This document shows positions 26,090 through 39,972 of a stretch of 64,000 nt of DNA, piece after piece. Position 1 is the first letter of the stretch; the number at the start of each line of letters is the position of its first letter. The stretch is from the NCBI RefSeq assembly GCF_026107455.2, contig NZ_JAPCHY010000004.1:124001-188000 (forward strand), read 5' to 3'. The notes under the pieces were generated by a model. The model ran no database searches. It saw only the letters and a program-made list of their open reading frames with translations, and was not told the DNA's origin. This DNA is from Xanthomonas chitinilytica (lineage in GTDB: Bacteria > Pseudomonadota > Gammaproteobacteria > Xanthomonadales > Xanthomonadaceae). Both the position numbers and the translations under genes were made by a program.

Positions 26090-26633
26090 AGCGGGTCTTG
26101 ACCTGGGAAAGGAGTCTGTACTGGCTGGACTTGAGGTCGGCCTCGAAGCCGACGCCGGTCTGCATGATACCCGGGCGGGTCATGGTGACCTTGTCGTCGG
26201 TGCGCGCCAGGTTGCGTTCGGGGAACACGTCCAGGCTCTGGGTGCGGAACGTGGTCACCGGGATGTCGCCGTCCCTGGGGCTGTCGCCGCTGACGTCGCC
26301 GCGCAGGCGCATTTCCTCGCCCTTGGCGCTGACCCAGCCGGTCCTGGCGCGCAGCTGCCAGTGGCGGCCGTCGCGGTCGGGCAGCAGGAACAGCGGCTGG
26401 TCGATGGTCATGGTTTCGTCGCTGCGGCTGCGTTCCATCGTCGGTGCCCGCAGGGTGGTCGATTCCTTGCCCTGTTCGTCCAGCGCGATGATCTCGAAAT
26501 CGCGCAGCACGTAGTCCGAGCTGCCTTCGTCGGTGGCGGCCACGGTGATCGCGTCGCGTTGCTGCCACGCCGACCAGCCGCTGACGATGGCCGCCAGCAG
26601 CAAGGCGATGCCGAGGACGCTGCGCCAGCTCAC
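26067..26633 (-). CDS. lptC: LPS export protein LptC
   Basis: A 188-residue bitopic inner-membrane protein with a short N-terminal helix (SVLGIALLLAAIVSGWSAW) and a periplasmic beta jelly roll. It links the LptBFG motor to LptA. The frame stays open upstream inside kdsC, but the protein clearly begins at a GTG that overlaps the kdsC stop as GTGA; there is no ATG that would fit. Length matches E. coli LptC (191). Confidence 0.93.
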   Translation of the reverse strand: MSWRSVLGIALLLAAIVSGWSAWQQRDAITVAATDEGSSDYVLRDFEIIALDEQGKESTTLRAPTMERSRSDETMTIDQPLFLLPDRDGRHWQLRARTGWVSAKGEEMRLRGDVSGDSPRDGDIPVTTFRTQSLDVFPERNLARTDDKVTMTRPGIMQTGVGFEADLKSSQYRLLSQVKTRYEPNAAR

Positions 26634-27178
26634 GGCGAATACCCCGCCAGCACCGCGTCGAGCTTGCCCTGTGCGGCCAGCAGCACGTCGCACAACTCGC
26701 GGGCAGCGCCCTGGCCGCCGCGGGCGCGGGTGTGCCAGTGCACGCGCTCGGCGATCCAGGGGTGGGCGTTGGCCGGGGCCACCGCCAGGCCGACCACGCA
26801 CAGCGGCGCCAGGTCGGGCAGGTCGTCGCCCATGAAGGCGACCTGCTCCAGGCCGATGCCGCGCGCGGCGCACAGCGCCCGGACGCTGGCCAGCTTGTCG
26901 CCGACGGCGATCTGGGTGTCGATGCCGAGGTCGGCGCCACGCCTGAGCGCCGACTGGCTGTTGCGCGCGGTGATCAGCACCGGGTGGATGCCGTGCTGCT
27001 GCAGCAGTTTCAGGCCCAGTCCGTCCTGCACGTAGTACGCCTTGCTCTCGTTGCCGTCATGGTCGTAGTAAAGGCGCCCGTCGGTGAGGGTGCCGTCGAC
27101 GTCGAAGCACGCCATCCGGATGTTGCCGGCGGTGGCGAGCAGGTCGGACGGGAAATCGGCGAGCGGGGAGTGGGGCAT
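26630..27178 (-). CDS. kdsC: 3-deoxy-D-manno-octulosonate 8-phosphate phosphatase
   Basis: A 182-residue HAD-family phosphatase that removes phosphate from KDO-8-P during synthesis of the LPS inner core. Motif I FDVDGTLTD (25-33), LITARNS as motif II, and FMGDDLPDL as motif III are intact. Its end overlaps lptC. It lies 44 bases downstream of kdsD, the preceding isomerase gene for the same pathway. Confidence 0.96.
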   Translation of the reverse strand: MPHSPLADFPSDLLATAGNIRMACFDVDGTLTDGRLYYDHDGNESKAYYVQDGLGLKLLQQHGIHPVLITARNSQSALRRGADLGIDTQIAVGDKLASVRALCAARGIGLEQVAFMGDDLPDLAPLCVVGLAVAPANAHPWIAERVHWHTRARGGQGAARELCDVLLAAQGKLDAVLAGYSP

Positions 27179-27222
27179 CGGGCGGGAAGGTCCGTTGGGG
27201 GTAGGCGCGCGGGGTGCGGGTG

Positions 27223-30122
<2,900 letters not shown>

Positions 30123-30145
30123 GCGCCCGCCACGCAAGACATGGA

Positions 30146-30167
30146 AATGCCCGCGCAAGCGGGCATT
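30146..30167. terminator. Bidirectional terminator between convergent genes
   Basis: A perfect 9-base stem AATGCCCGC/GCGGGCATT with a GCAA loop lies 23 bases after the EF-hand gene and 26 bases before the end of the convergent DUF3108 gene. The flanks are only moderately T-rich. Confidence 0.75.
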
Positions 30168-30193
30168 CCTGTTTCCGGCATGGGCGGGGTCGA

Positions 30194-30874
30194 TCAGTGC
30201 AGCGACTTGATCGTCAGGTCCAGCGCATCCTTGCCGTCCTCGCGCTGCAGCAGGCGCACCGGCACCGGCATGTCCGGCACGATCCAGGCGATCAGTTCCT
30301 TGCGGCCGTCGGTGCGCGAGACCTTGGTGGCCTGCCGCGACTGGCCGTCGATGGTGATGGTGTCCTGGCCCACCACCTTGTAGGACATCGGCTTGATCCG
30401 GCCCTCGTCGACCATGCGGTAGTTCAGCGGCTTGCCGGCGGCCAGGTCGCGGGCGATGGCCAGGTTGATCAGCAGCGCGTCCATGTCGCCGCTCTTGAGC
30501 GCCACCGGGCCGCTGCGGTCGGGCTTGATGTCGCCGGTCCAGGTGGCCTGCTTGCTTTTCCAGTCGTAGCGCGCGTCGACCTTGCGCTTCTTCACCAGCA
30601 GCACCGAACTGTCGTGGCTGGTCAGCGGGCGCAGCCTGCCGTCGTGCTCCTCGAACACGGTGCTCTGGCTCAGGTCGGCCAGCTGGTTCTTGACCTGCAG
30701 GCTGTAGCGCCACTTGTCGCCTTCGGGCGCCAGCGTCATCACGCCGTTGGCCTGCATGCCCATGTAGCTGGCCCGGTAGTCGGCCTTGAACGGTTCCAGC
30801 GCCAGGGCGGGCAGGCTGGCGAGGGCCAGCGCGGCGGCAGCGGCGAGCGAAAGCGTGCGGGTGAGGGTCTTCAT
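30194..30874 (-). CDS. DUF3108 exported protein, copy 2
   Basis: A 226-residue protein with signal peptide (MKTLTRTLSLAAAAALALASLPALA). The mature part is DUF3108-like: FKADYRASYMGMQANGVMTLA, ALLINLAIARDLAAGKPLNYRMVDEG and the end PVPVRLLQREDGKDALDLTIKSL. The family is thought to be an all-beta envelope protein without known activity. It starts 3 bases after a paralogue with the same motifs, evidence of tandem duplication. Confidence 0.85.
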   Translation of the reverse strand: MKTLTRTLSLAAAAALALASLPALALEPFKADYRASYMGMQANGVMTLAPEGDKWRYSLQVKNQLADLSQSTVFEEHDGRLRPLTSHDSSVLLVKKRKVDARYDWKSKQATWTGDIKPDRSGPVALKSGDMDALLINLAIARDLAAGKPLNYRMVDEGRIKPMSYKVVGQDTITIDGQSRQATKVSRTDGRKELIAWIVPDMPVPVRLLQREDGKDALDLTIKSLH

Positions 30875-30877
30875 GGT

Positions 30878-31672
30878 TCAGGCTCCTTGGTATTCGATCA
30901 GGCGCAGGTCGATGGTGTCCTCGCCGTCCTCGCGTTGCAGGATGCGGACCGGGGTCGGCACGCCGTTGGCGATCCACAGGATGGTTTCGTCGTTGCCGCC
31001 GTTGGTGCGGTAGACGCGCAGCGCGTCGTAGCTGAGGTCGCCCACCTGGACGATCTCGGTGGCATCGGCGGCGCGGTACTCGTGCTGGCGCAGGCGGCCG
31101 ACGTCGACGTAGCGGTATTGCAGCGCCCGCCCCGGGCGCGCGTCGCGCATCAGCGCCAGGTTGATCAGCAGCGCGCTCTGGTCGCCGGGCTGCAGGGCGA
31201 TGGGCTGGCGCCGTTCCTTCTTCAGGTCGCCGCTCCATTGCGCGTTGCCGGATGCCCAGTCGTAGGTGCCGGTGACCTTCTTGCCCAGGAACAGGCCCTT
31301 GCGCACCGTGCTCTGGCTCAGCGGCACGTAGGTGTCGCCTTCCTTGTTGAATACCGTGCTCTGTTCGAGGTTCAGCCCCAGCACGCCGACGAAGCCGCGG
31401 CGGGCGTGCACCGACATGTCCACGCGCCATTGCGGGCCCTGGCCGTGGACGACGCGCATGGTGGCGTCGCCGGCTTCCTTGCCCTTGTAGAAGGCCTGGT
31501 AGGTGGCGACGAACGGCTCCAGCGGCGGTGGATTCCACTCCGCTGTCGCGAGTTCGATGCCGGTCGCCGCCGGCGCATCGGCCGCTGCCGGCGGCGTGCG
31601 CTCCTGCGCATGACCGGGGGCGGCGAGCAGCGCCGCGGCGATCAGCAATGTCGTGAACGGCGTGGGATTCAT
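30878..31672 (-). CDS. DUF3108 exported protein, copy 1
   Basis: A 264-residue protein with a signal peptide ending at about residue 23 (LLIAAALLAAPGHAQ) and a Pro/Ala-rich linker. The domain reads FVATYQAFYKGKEAGDATM, ALLINLALMRDARPGRALQYRYVDVG and PTPVRILQREDGEDTIDLRLIEY, parallel to the gene just downstream. A start at 31705 is possible but would spoil the signal peptide. It lies 64 bases after purN on the same strand. Confidence 0.83.
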   Translation of the reverse strand: MNPTPFTTLLIAAALLAAPGHAQERTPPAAADAPAATGIELATAEWNPPPLEPFVATYQAFYKGKEAGDATMRVVHGQGPQWRVDMSVHARRGFVGVLGLNLEQSTVFNKEGDTYVPLSQSTVRKGLFLGKKVTGTYDWASGNAQWSGDLKKERRQPIALQPGDQSALLINLALMRDARPGRALQYRYVDVGRLRQHEYRAADATEIVQVGDLSYDALRVYRTNGGNDETILWIANGVPTPVRILQREDGEDTIDLRLIEYQGA

Positions 31673-31736
31673 GCGCGATGGCGTCAGGAGGAATGGGGGA
31701 AGCATGCCAGCCCGGGCATCAGTGGCATGTGTCGGT

Positions 31737-32390
31737 TCAGTGGGCCAGCGTTCCGGCGCAATCTAGGTGCAGTGGGCCAAACAGGGGCTGACCATCCAGC
31801 CGAACCTGACCGGCGCATTCAGTTACCCGTCCGGACAGCAGCAACCGGACACTGGCGACCAGCAGCGGATGCTCGGCGGCCAGCACCCGTCGTGCCAGCG
31901 ATTCGGGGGTGTCGCCGGCCAGTACCGGGACCCGTGCCTGCGCGATCACCGTGCCGGCGTCCAGCTCCGGCACCACGAAGTGCACGCTGGCGCCGTGTTC
32001 GGCATCGCCGGCTTCGATCGCGCGGGCGTGGGTATTCAGGCCCCGGTATTTGGGCAGCAGCGACGGGTGGATGTTGACCAGGCGCCCGGCGAAGCGCTGC
32101 ACGAACGCGGCGCCGAGGATGCGCATGTAGCCGGCGCAGACGATCCAGTCCGGTTGCAAGGCCGCCAGGGCATCGCCCAGCGCGGCATCGAAGGCGTCGC
32201 GATCGGCGTGATCGCGCGGCGAGGCCGCCCAGCGCGCTGCCGGCGGCACCTTCAGCAGCGCTTCGGCCTGCGGCCGGTCCGACAGCACGCCGACGATCCG
32301 CGCCTCCAGCCGACCATCGTCGATGGCTTCCAGCAGTGCCTGCAGGTTGCTGCCGCGGCCCGAGGCCAGCACCGCGATGCGTGCGCTCAT
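31737..32390 (-). CDS. purN: Phosphoribosylglycinamide formyltransferase
   Basis: A 217-residue enzyme of purine synthesis that formylates glycinamide ribonucleotide with 10-formyl-tetrahydrofolate. VLASGRGSNLQALLEA, the formyl-site VNIHPSLLPKYRGLNTHARAIEAGD and VHFVVPELDAGTVIAQ are all present. Its ATG overlaps the end of a small membrane-protein gene by 4 bases, placing it in a purM-x-y-purN unit rather than the usual purM-purN pair. Confidence 0.96.
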   Translation of the reverse strand: MSARIAVLASGRGSNLQALLEAIDDGRLEARIVGVLSDRPQAEALLKVPPAARWAASPRDHADRDAFDAALGDALAALQPDWIVCAGYMRILGAAFVQRFAGRLVNIHPSLLPKYRGLNTHARAIEAGDAEHGASVHFVVPELDAGTVIAQARVPVLAGDTPESLARRVLAAEHPLLVASVRLLLSGRVTECAGQVRLDGQPLFGPLHLDCAGTLAH

Positions 32391-32821
32391 GCCCGGACAC
32401 CGTCCCCCTGGAACAGGGCCCGTACCTCCGGCCGCTGCAGGGTGATCAGGGTGAAGATCCCCAGCGCGGTGCCGAACGGGATGCTCAGGCAGGCCAGGCC
32501 CGCAGCCACCTGGCACAGCAGCGGCCTGCGCGCCTGCCGCAGGCTGATCGCGGCCAGGACGTTGAGCGTCATCAGCAGCAGTGAAAAGCCGCCGGCCAAG
32601 CCGAGCAGCGCGAACGCGAATCTGGCGTTGGGATCGGAAAAATCGTTGGCGGCCTCGGCCTGGTAGCCCACCAGCGCGACCAGGCCGATGAAGCCGATCA
32701 CCAGCAGCTGCAGGCCGCCCCAGATCCAGAACAGCGTGGACAGGGTGCCCAGCCGCGATTGCGCGAGGGGCAAGGCCGAAGCGGGCGACGGCGACGGTAG
32801 CGGCGGGGGCAGGGAGCTCAT
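32387..32821 (-). CDS. Small membrane protein between purM and purN (b)
   Basis: A 144-residue protein with a Pro/Ser-rich N-terminus and about four hydrophobic stretches: LSTLFWIWGGLQLLVIGFIGLVALVGY, FAFALLGLAGGFSLLLMTLNVLAAISL, and PLLCQVAAGLACLSIPFGTALGIFTLITL. The last part closely resembles the end of the preceding gene (IPFGTALGIFTLITLQRPEVRALF against MPFGTVLGVFTLVVLLRPSVKVAF), so the two are paralogues. No function known. Confidence 0.75.
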   Translation of the reverse strand: MSSLPPPLPSPSPASALPLAQSRLGTLSTLFWIWGGLQLLVIGFIGLVALVGYQAEAANDFSDPNARFAFALLGLAGGFSLLLMTLNVLAAISLRQARRPLLCQVAAGLACLSIPFGTALGIFTLITLQRPEVRALFQGDGVRA

Positions 32822-32833
32822 CGGCAGGGGCGG

Positions 32834-33280
32834 TCAGGGAGAGGTGAAGGCGACTTTGACCGAGGGGCGCAGCAGCACGACCAGCGTGAACACGCCCAGC
32901 ACGGTGCCGAACGGCATGAACATGCAGGAAATACCGGCCACCACCAGGCACAGCAGGTGCCGGCGGCGCTGGGCGATGCAGCGCCCGGCATAGGCCATGA
33001 AGCCGGCCAGGATCAGCCCGCAGAGGATGAAGAAGGCGGCGAACGCCACGAAGAACCAGCCGAACAGCGCCGGATCCGGGGCGCCGGGCGCGTCGCTTTC
33101 CATCGGTATGTGGCCGGTGACGATGGCCAGCCCCATGAACAGGTGCAGCAGCGGGAACAGCGAGAACACCGCGGTGACGCCGGCCAGCACGTAGTGGAAT
33201 ACCGACAGCAGCCGCAGCTGCTGCAGGTCTTCCGCCGTGGGCGCCGGCGGTGCGGGTACGGCAGGGTGGGTGTCTTCCAT
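32834..33280 (-). CDS. Small membrane protein between purM and purN (a)
   Basis: A 148-residue protein. A proline-rich N-terminus leads into LLSVFHYVLAGVTAVFSLFPLLHLFMGLAIVTG, a second span FGWFFVAFAAFFILCGLILAGFMAYAG, and HLLCLVVAGISCMFMPFGTVLGVFTLVVLL. The YVLAGVTA...LFPLLHLFMGL pattern is common in uncharacterised membrane proteins of many bacteria. It begins 13 bases after purM ends. The open frame extends to 33460 inside purM, but this ATG fits better. Confidence 0.75.
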   Translation of the reverse strand: MEDTHPAVPAPPAPTAEDLQQLRLLSVFHYVLAGVTAVFSLFPLLHLFMGLAIVTGHIPMESDAPGAPDPALFGWFFVAFAAFFILCGLILAGFMAYAGRCIAQRRRHLLCLVVAGISCMFMPFGTVLGVFTLVVLLRPSVKVAFTSP

Positions 33281-33293
33281 GAGCGGGCCCGGA

Positions 33294-34364
33294 TCAGCCG
33301 ATGCGGACGCGTTCGCCGTCGCCCGCGGCGACGACCTCGCCGATCCGCCAGTGCGGCAGCCCCAGCGTGTCGAGGGCCGCGCCGACCGCATCGACCTGGT
33401 CGGGTTGCAGCGCCAGCACGAAACCGATGCCGCAGTTGAAGGTGCGCCACATCTCGGCATCGGCCACCGCGCCTTCGCGCTGCAGCCACTGGAACACCGG
33501 CGGCAGCGGCCAGCTGCCGGCGCGGATGTCCAGGCCCAGGCCGTCGGGCACCACGCGGATGATGTTCTCGGTCAGGCCGCCGCCGGTGATGTGCGCCATG
33601 CCATGGATCGCCGCGCCGTGCGACTTCAGCAGCGACAGGATCGGCTTGACGTACAGCCGGGTCGGCGCCATCAGCGCGTCGACCAGCTTCACGCCGTCTT
33701 CCAGTTCCAGCTCGGCCGGGCGGCCGGCACGGTCGTAGATGCGGCGGATCAGCGAATAGCCGTTGGAATGCGGGCCGGAGGAGGCGATGCCGACCAGCAC
33801 GTCGCCCTCGCGCACCGCCGAGCCGTCCAGCAGCTCGCTCTTTTCCACCGCGGCCACGGTGAAGCCGGCCAGGTCGTATTCGCCGGGGGCGTACATGTCC
33901 GGCATTTCCGCGGTTTCGCCGCCGATCAGCGCGCAACCGGCCTCGGTGCAGCCGTTGGCGATCCCGCCGACCACCGCCGCGGCGGTATCCACGTCGAGCT
34001 TGCCGGTGGCGAAGTAATCCAGGAAGAACAGCGGCTCGGCGCCCTGCACCAGCACATCGTTGACGCACATGGCCACCAGGTCGATGCCGATGGTGTCGTG
34101 GCGGCCCAGCTGCTGGGCCAGCTTGAGCTTGGTGCCGACGCCATCGGTGCCCGAGACCAGCACCGGCTCGCGGTACTTGCCGGACAGGTCGAACAACGCG
34201 CCGAAACCTCCCAGCCCGCCCATCACCTCGGGGCGGAAGCTGCGCTTGACCAGTGGCTTGATGCGCTCGACCAGTTCGTTGCCCGCGTCGATGTCGACAC
34301 CGGCGTCGCGGTAGGTCAGGGGAGTGTTGGCGGAGGACGGGGGGCTGGTCACGGGCGGCTGCAC
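33294..34364 (-). CDS. purM: Phosphoribosylformylglycinamidine cyclo-ligase
   Basis: A 356-residue AIR synthetase of purine synthesis. Family motifs are [22 protein letters not shown] at the start, [50 protein letters not shown] and [14 protein letters not shown]. The first 15 residues are low-complexity and the true start could be slightly later. It is divergent from the DUF2066 gene over a 97-base gap that should hold both promoters. Confidence 0.97.
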   Translation of the reverse strand: MQPPVTSPPSSANTPLTYRDAGVDIDAGNELVERIKPLVKRSFRPEVMGGLGGFGALFDLSGKYREPVLVSGTDGVGTKLKLAQQLGRHDTIGIDLVAMCVNDVLVQGAEPLFFLDYFATGKLDVDTAAAVVGGIANGCTEAGCALIGGETAEMPDMYAPGEYDLAGFTVAAVEKSELLDGSAVREGDVLVGIASSGPHSNGYSLIRRIYDRAGRPAELELEDGVKLVDALMAPTRLYVKPILSLLKSHGAAIHGMAHITGGGLTENIIRVVPDGLGLDIRAGSWPLPPVFQWLQREGAVADAEMWRTFNCGIGFVLALQPDQVDAVGAALDTLGLPHWRIGEVVAAGDGERVRIG

Positions 34365-34461
34365 TGGCGGAGTGAACTGGCGATTTTAACAGGCCACGTT
34401 GGCGCCCAGGTCGCATTCGGGCAACAATTCCCCCTGGAACCGTCGAGCAATGGAATCTTCA

Positions 34462-35583
34462 ATGCGTCGCAGCCTGGCCTTACTCCTGTTTCTCGCGCTG
34501 TGCCTGCCGGCCACGGCGGTGCTGGCCCAGTCCGGATTGCGCACCGAGGGCGATGTCGCCAGCGCCAGCGGTACCTACGAGGCGGAGGTGCCGGTCAACA
34601 GCCAGAGCGAGGCCGACCGCAACGGTGCGCTGGCGCGGGCGCTGGGCAGCGTGCTGGGCAAGCTGTCGGGCGACCGCAGCGCGCTGACCCGCCCGGGCGT
34701 GCCGCAGGCGCTGCGCAACGCCAGGGACTACGTGGAAAGCTACGACTACCGCCAGGACCAGGGCACCTCGGCCACCGGCGCGCCGAGCTTCCGGACCATG
34801 CTGGTGGCGCGTTTCCGCGCCGAGGACGTGGACGGCCTGGCGGCGGCGCTGGGGCTGCCGGTATGGCCGCAGCCGCGGCCCAAGCCGGTGGTGTGGCTGG
34901 CCATCGACGACGGCAGCGGCCCGCGGCTGGTCAGCGTGCAGCAATCCAACGCGGCGCGGCCATTGCTGGACCGCGCGGTCGAGCGCGGCTTCCGGCTGGG
35001 CCTGCCCACGGGCGGCGCCGCCGAGCAGGCGCTGGTCGGCGCGATCTGGCGCCAGGACATCGCGGCGGTGGCCCGCGCCTCGGCGCGCTATTCGCCGCCG
35101 ATGCAACTGGTCGGCAAGCTGTACCGGGCACCAGGCGGTGGCTGGGTCGCCGACTGGGTGTTCGTCGACGGCGGCCGCGAACTGTCGCGCTGGAGCACCC
35201 GCGAGACCGATGCGCGCCGGACCATGGCCGGCGGCGCCGACGGTGCCGCCGACGCGCTGGTCAAGCGCTATGCCAAGGCCGGGGCGGTCGGCGCCCACGG
35301 CGTCTACCGGATCGTGGTCAGCGGCCTCTACAACGCCGACGACTACCTGCGGCTGGCATCCACGCTGCAGGGCATCGCGGTGGTCCGCTCGATCGTGCCG
35401 GTGCGCGCGGCCGGCGACACGCTGGAGCTGGATCTGGAACTGATGACCGGCCTGCCCGGTTTCAACCGCATGCTCGGCCAGGACGCGGCGCTGATGCCGG
35501 TGGTCGCACCCGCCGCGCCGCTGCTGGAAGGCGAGCCAGTGGCCGTTCCCGAAACCACCCGTGCCGAGTACCGGATCCGATGA
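34462..35583 (+). CDS. DUF2066 exported protein
   Basis: A 373-residue protein with a signal peptide (MRRSLALLLFLALCLPATAVLAQ). The mature region matches DUF2066: YEAEVPVNSQSEADRNGALARALGSVLGKLSGDRS and VARFRAEDVDGLAAALGLPVW, with repeated HGVYRIVVSGLYNADDYLRLASTL later. Function unknown. The ATG at 34462 has GGAA six bases before it; another Met lies four codons upstream. The gene is coupled to perM by ATGA, and hda follows, the order typical of xanthomonads. Confidence 0.85.
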   Translation: MRRSLALLLFLALCLPATAVLAQSGLRTEGDVASASGTYEAEVPVNSQSEADRNGALARALGSVLGKLSGDRSALTRPGVPQALRNARDYVESYDYRQDQGTSATGAPSFRTMLVARFRAEDVDGLAAALGLPVWPQPRPKPVVWLAIDDGSGPRLVSVQQSNAARPLLDRAVERGFRLGLPTGGAAEQALVGAIWRQDIAAVARASARYSPPMQLVGKLYRAPGGGWVADWVFVDGGRELSRWSTRETDARRTMAGGADGAADALVKRYAKAGAVGAHGVYRIVVSGLYNADDYLRLASTLQGIAVVRSIVPVRAAGDTLELDLELMTGLPGFNRMLGQDAALMPVVAPAAPLLEGEPVAVPETTRAEYRIR

Positions 35584-36749
35584 TCAGTTCCCCCGAGATG
35601 GAAATCGCGCTGTTCCTGCGTCGCCTGAAGTGGGCGGCGCTGGCCGTGGCCGGGTTGTGGGTGGTGTGGCTGCTGGCGCCGATCCTGACCCCGTTCGTGC
35701 TGGCGCTGATGCTGGCCTGGCTGGGCGACCCGCTGGTGGACCGGCTGGAGGCGGCCGGCCGCTCGCGCAATACCGCGGTCATCCTGGTGTTCGTGCTGAT
35801 GGTGCTGCTGCTGGCGCTGGCGCTGCTGATCCTGGTGCCGATGATCGAGCGCCAGATCGTCACCCTGGTGGCGGCGCTGCCGCAGGGGCAGCAGTGGCTG
35901 ATAAGCACGGCGATCCCGTGGGTGGAGCAGAAGACCGGGCTGGAGCTGATGAGCTGGCTGGATCCGGCGCGGCTGGTCGAGTGGATCCGCAGCCACTGGC
36001 AGCAGGCCGGCGGCGTGGCCACCACCTTCTTCGGCTACCTGTCGCGTTCCGGGTTCGCGATGGTGGCGTGGGTGGTCAACATCGTGCTGCTGCCGATCCT
36101 GACCTTCTACTTCCTGCGCGACTGGGACAAGCTGGTCGAGCGGGTAGCCTCGCTGATCCCGCGCAACCATGTCGCCACGGTGTCGCGGCTGGCGCAGGAG
36201 TCCAACGCCGTGCTGGGCGCCTTCATCCGCGGCCAGATCGCGGTGATGATCGCGCTGGGCGTGGTGTATGCCGCCGGCCTGTCGCTGGTGGGGCTCAACC
36301 TGGGCCTGCTGATCGGCCTGATCGCCGGCATCATCAGCTTCATTCCCTACCTGGGCGCCACCACCGGCGTGGTGATGGCGGTGCTGGCAGCGCTGGTGCA
36401 GTCGCAGGGCTTCGACCTCAAGCTGCTGGCGCTGGTGGGCGTGGTGTTCACCGTCGGCCAGCTGCTGGAAAGCTACGTGCTGACCCCGCGTATCGTCGGC
36501 GACAAGATCGGCCTGCATCCGGTGGCGGTGATCTTCGCGGTGATGGCCGGTGGTCAGCTGTTCGGTTTCCTCGGCATGCTGCTGGCGCTGCCGGCCGCGG
36601 CGGTGATCAACGTGCTGTTGCGCTATGCGCACGAGCGCTACCGCCAGAGCGAGCTGTATGCCGGCGCCAGCCCGGCGATCGTGCTCGACCCGTACATCGA
36701 CCGCTCCGTCGATCTTGCCGTACCGCCGAAGGACGTCGAACCGAAGTGA
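35580..36749 (+). CDS. AI-2E family transporter/PerM-like membrane protein
   Basis: A 389-residue inner-membrane protein with about eight spans, beginning LKWAALAVAGLWVVWLLAPILTPFVLALMLAWL. Conserved family stretches include LPILTFYFLRDWDKLV, LGAFIRGQIAVMIALGVVYAAGL, IAGIISFIPYLGATTGVVMAVL and PRIVGDKIGLHPVAVIFAVMAGGQLFGFLGMLLALP. Known members export small molecules or ions; the substrate here cannot be told. Its start overlaps the DUF2066 gene and its end overlaps hda, so the three are coupled. Confidence 0.9.
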   Translation: MISSPEMEIALFLRRLKWAALAVAGLWVVWLLAPILTPFVLALMLAWLGDPLVDRLEAAGRSRNTAVILVFVLMVLLLALALLILVPMIERQIVTLVAALPQGQQWLISTAIPWVEQKTGLELMSWLDPARLVEWIRSHWQQAGGVATTFFGYLSRSGFAMVAWVVNIVLLPILTFYFLRDWDKLVERVASLIPRNHVATVSRLAQESNAVLGAFIRGQIAVMIALGVVYAAGLSLVGLNLGLLIGLIAGIISFIPYLGATTGVVMAVLAALVQSQGFDLKLLALVGVVFTVGQLLESYVLTPRIVGDKIGLHPVAVIFAVMAGGQLFGFLGMLLALPAAAVINVLLRYAHERYRQSELYAGASPAIVLDPYIDRSVDLAVPPKDVEPK

Positions 36750-37441
36750 GCGTGCCGCAGTTGCCGCTGGCCCTGCGCTATCCGCCGGACCAGCGATTGG
36801 AGAGTTTCATCGGTGCCCCCGCGGGCGTGCTGGCGCAGCTGCAGGCCCTGGCCAGCGGCGAGGCGACCGAATGGGTGTACCTGAGCGGACCGGCCGGTAC
36901 CGGCAAGACCCACCTGGCCTTGGCCTTGTGCGCGGCCGCCGAGCACGCCGGGCGGGCCGCGGCATACCTGCCGCTGGCCGCGGCCGCCGGCCGCCTGCGC
37001 GATGCGCTGGAAGCGCTGGAAGGGCGCGACGTCATCACGCTGGACGGGCTGGAAGCCATCGCCGGGCGGCGCGAGGACGAGGTGGCGCTGTTCGACTTCC
37101 ACAACCGCGCCCGTGCCGCCGGGGTGACGCTGCTCTACACCGCGCGGGCGGTGCCGGAGGCGCTGGGGCTGGTGCTGCCGGACCTGAAGTCGCGGCTGTC
37201 GCAATGCGGGCGGGTGATGCTGGACCCGCTCGACGACGCCGGGCGCGGCGCGGTGCTGCGCGAGCGCGCGCAGCGGCGCGGGCTGGCGCTGGACGAAGCC
37301 GCGATCGAATGGTTGCTGACCCGCACCGGGCGCGAGCTGGGCAACCTGGTGGCGCTGCTGGACCGGCTGGACCGCGAGTCGCTGGCCGCGCAGCGGCGCA
37401 TCACCGTGCCGTTCCTGCGCCGGGTGCTGGGCGAGGGCTGA
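36746..37441 (+). CDS. hda: DnaA regulatory inactivator Hda
   Basis: A 231-residue DnaA-related AAA+ protein that, with the sliding clamp, promotes ATP hydrolysis by DnaA after initiation. Near the N-terminus VPQLPLALRYPPDQRLESF holds the clamp-binding type QLPL. Walker A is GPAGTGKT (48-55), followed by DVITLDGLEAIAGR (Walker B region) and LKSRLSQCG (box VII with arginine). It lacks DnaA's DNA-binding domain. The start is a GTG overlapping the perM stop (GTGA); no ATG is available. Confidence 0.93.
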   Translation: MSVPQLPLALRYPPDQRLESFIGAPAGVLAQLQALASGEATEWVYLSGPAGTGKTHLALALCAAAEHAGRAAAYLPLAAAAGRLRDALEALEGRDVITLDGLEAIAGRREDEVALFDFHNRARAAGVTLLYTARAVPEALGLVLPDLKSRLSQCGRVMLDPLDDAGRGAVLRERAQRRGLALDEAAIEWLLTRTGRELGNLVALLDRLDRESLAAQRRITVPFLRRVLGEG

Positions 37442-37470
37442 GCCGCCCGCTCTTCGCAGGAGCGAAGTCT

Positions 37471-39390
<1,920 letters not shown>

Positions 39391-39663
39391 TCAGCGCTTG
39401 CCGCCGCTGACCAGCCGCAGCACGGCCAGGACTGCCACCGCACCGAGGACGGCGCCGATGAAGCCGGCCGGCTGTCCCCGTGCGTACCAGCCCATGTACT
39501 GGCCGAACCAGCCGGCGACCAGGGCGCCGACGATGCCCAGCACGATGGTCAGCAGGCAGCCCATGCGGTTGTTGCCGGGCATGAAGAAGCGCCCGAGCAG
39601 GCCGACCACGAAGCCGACCAGGATGATGTACAGCCAGCTGTCGCTGCCGAACAGTCCGCTCAT
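39391..39663 (-). CDS. GlsB/YeaQ/YmgE family membrane protein
   Basis: A 90-residue protein with three hydrophobic helices: SWLYIILVGFVVGLLGRFFM, CLLTIVLGIVGALVAGWFG and FIGAVLGAVAVLAVLRLV. The pattern of a glycine-rich transglycosylase-associated (YeaQ) protein is clear; these stress-linked proteins have no known reaction. The chosen Met has GGAGG just upstream, rather than the one four codons earlier. Confidence 0.85.
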   Translation of the reverse strand: MSGLFGSDSWLYIILVGFVVGLLGRFFMPGNNRMGCLLTIVLGIVGALVAGWFGQYMGWYARGQPAGFIGAVLGAVAVLAVLRLVSGGKR

Positions 39664-39730
39664 TCGTTCCTCCACGGCAAGGAAAGGACGCAGCCTAGCA
39701 AGGCCAGGCCGCGTCCGTCATCGCTCAGGT

Positions 39731-39946
39731 TCAGGCCTGCCGTTGCGCCCGGTGGTAGGCCACCAGCGCGTTGGCGTGGCCGTGGCCGATCCCGTGCCGC
39801 TCCTTGAGGATGGCCACCTGCTCCATGTGCCTGCCGTCCCCGATGGCATCGAGAACCGCGAACCAGTGGGCGACCGGCTTGCCGTAGGCCTTCTCGATGG
39901 AAGGAAAGTAGGAAGCCGGCCCCTTGGCCTTGTCGTCGGTTGTCAT
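39731..39946 (-). CDS. DUF4287 small protein
   Basis: A 71-residue soluble protein matching the short DUF4287 helical domain: YFPSIEKAYGKPVAHWFAVLDA followed by HMEQVAILKERHGIGHGHANALVAYHRA. Function is unknown. It lies 26 bases after the M20 peptidase gene on the same strand and is probably co-transcribed. Confidence 0.82.
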   Translation of the reverse strand: MTTDDKAKGPASYFPSIEKAYGKPVAHWFAVLDAIGDGRHMEQVAILKERHGIGHGHANALVAYHRAQRQA

Positions 39947-39972
39947 GTGCGCGTTCCCGGCTTGCAGGTCTG

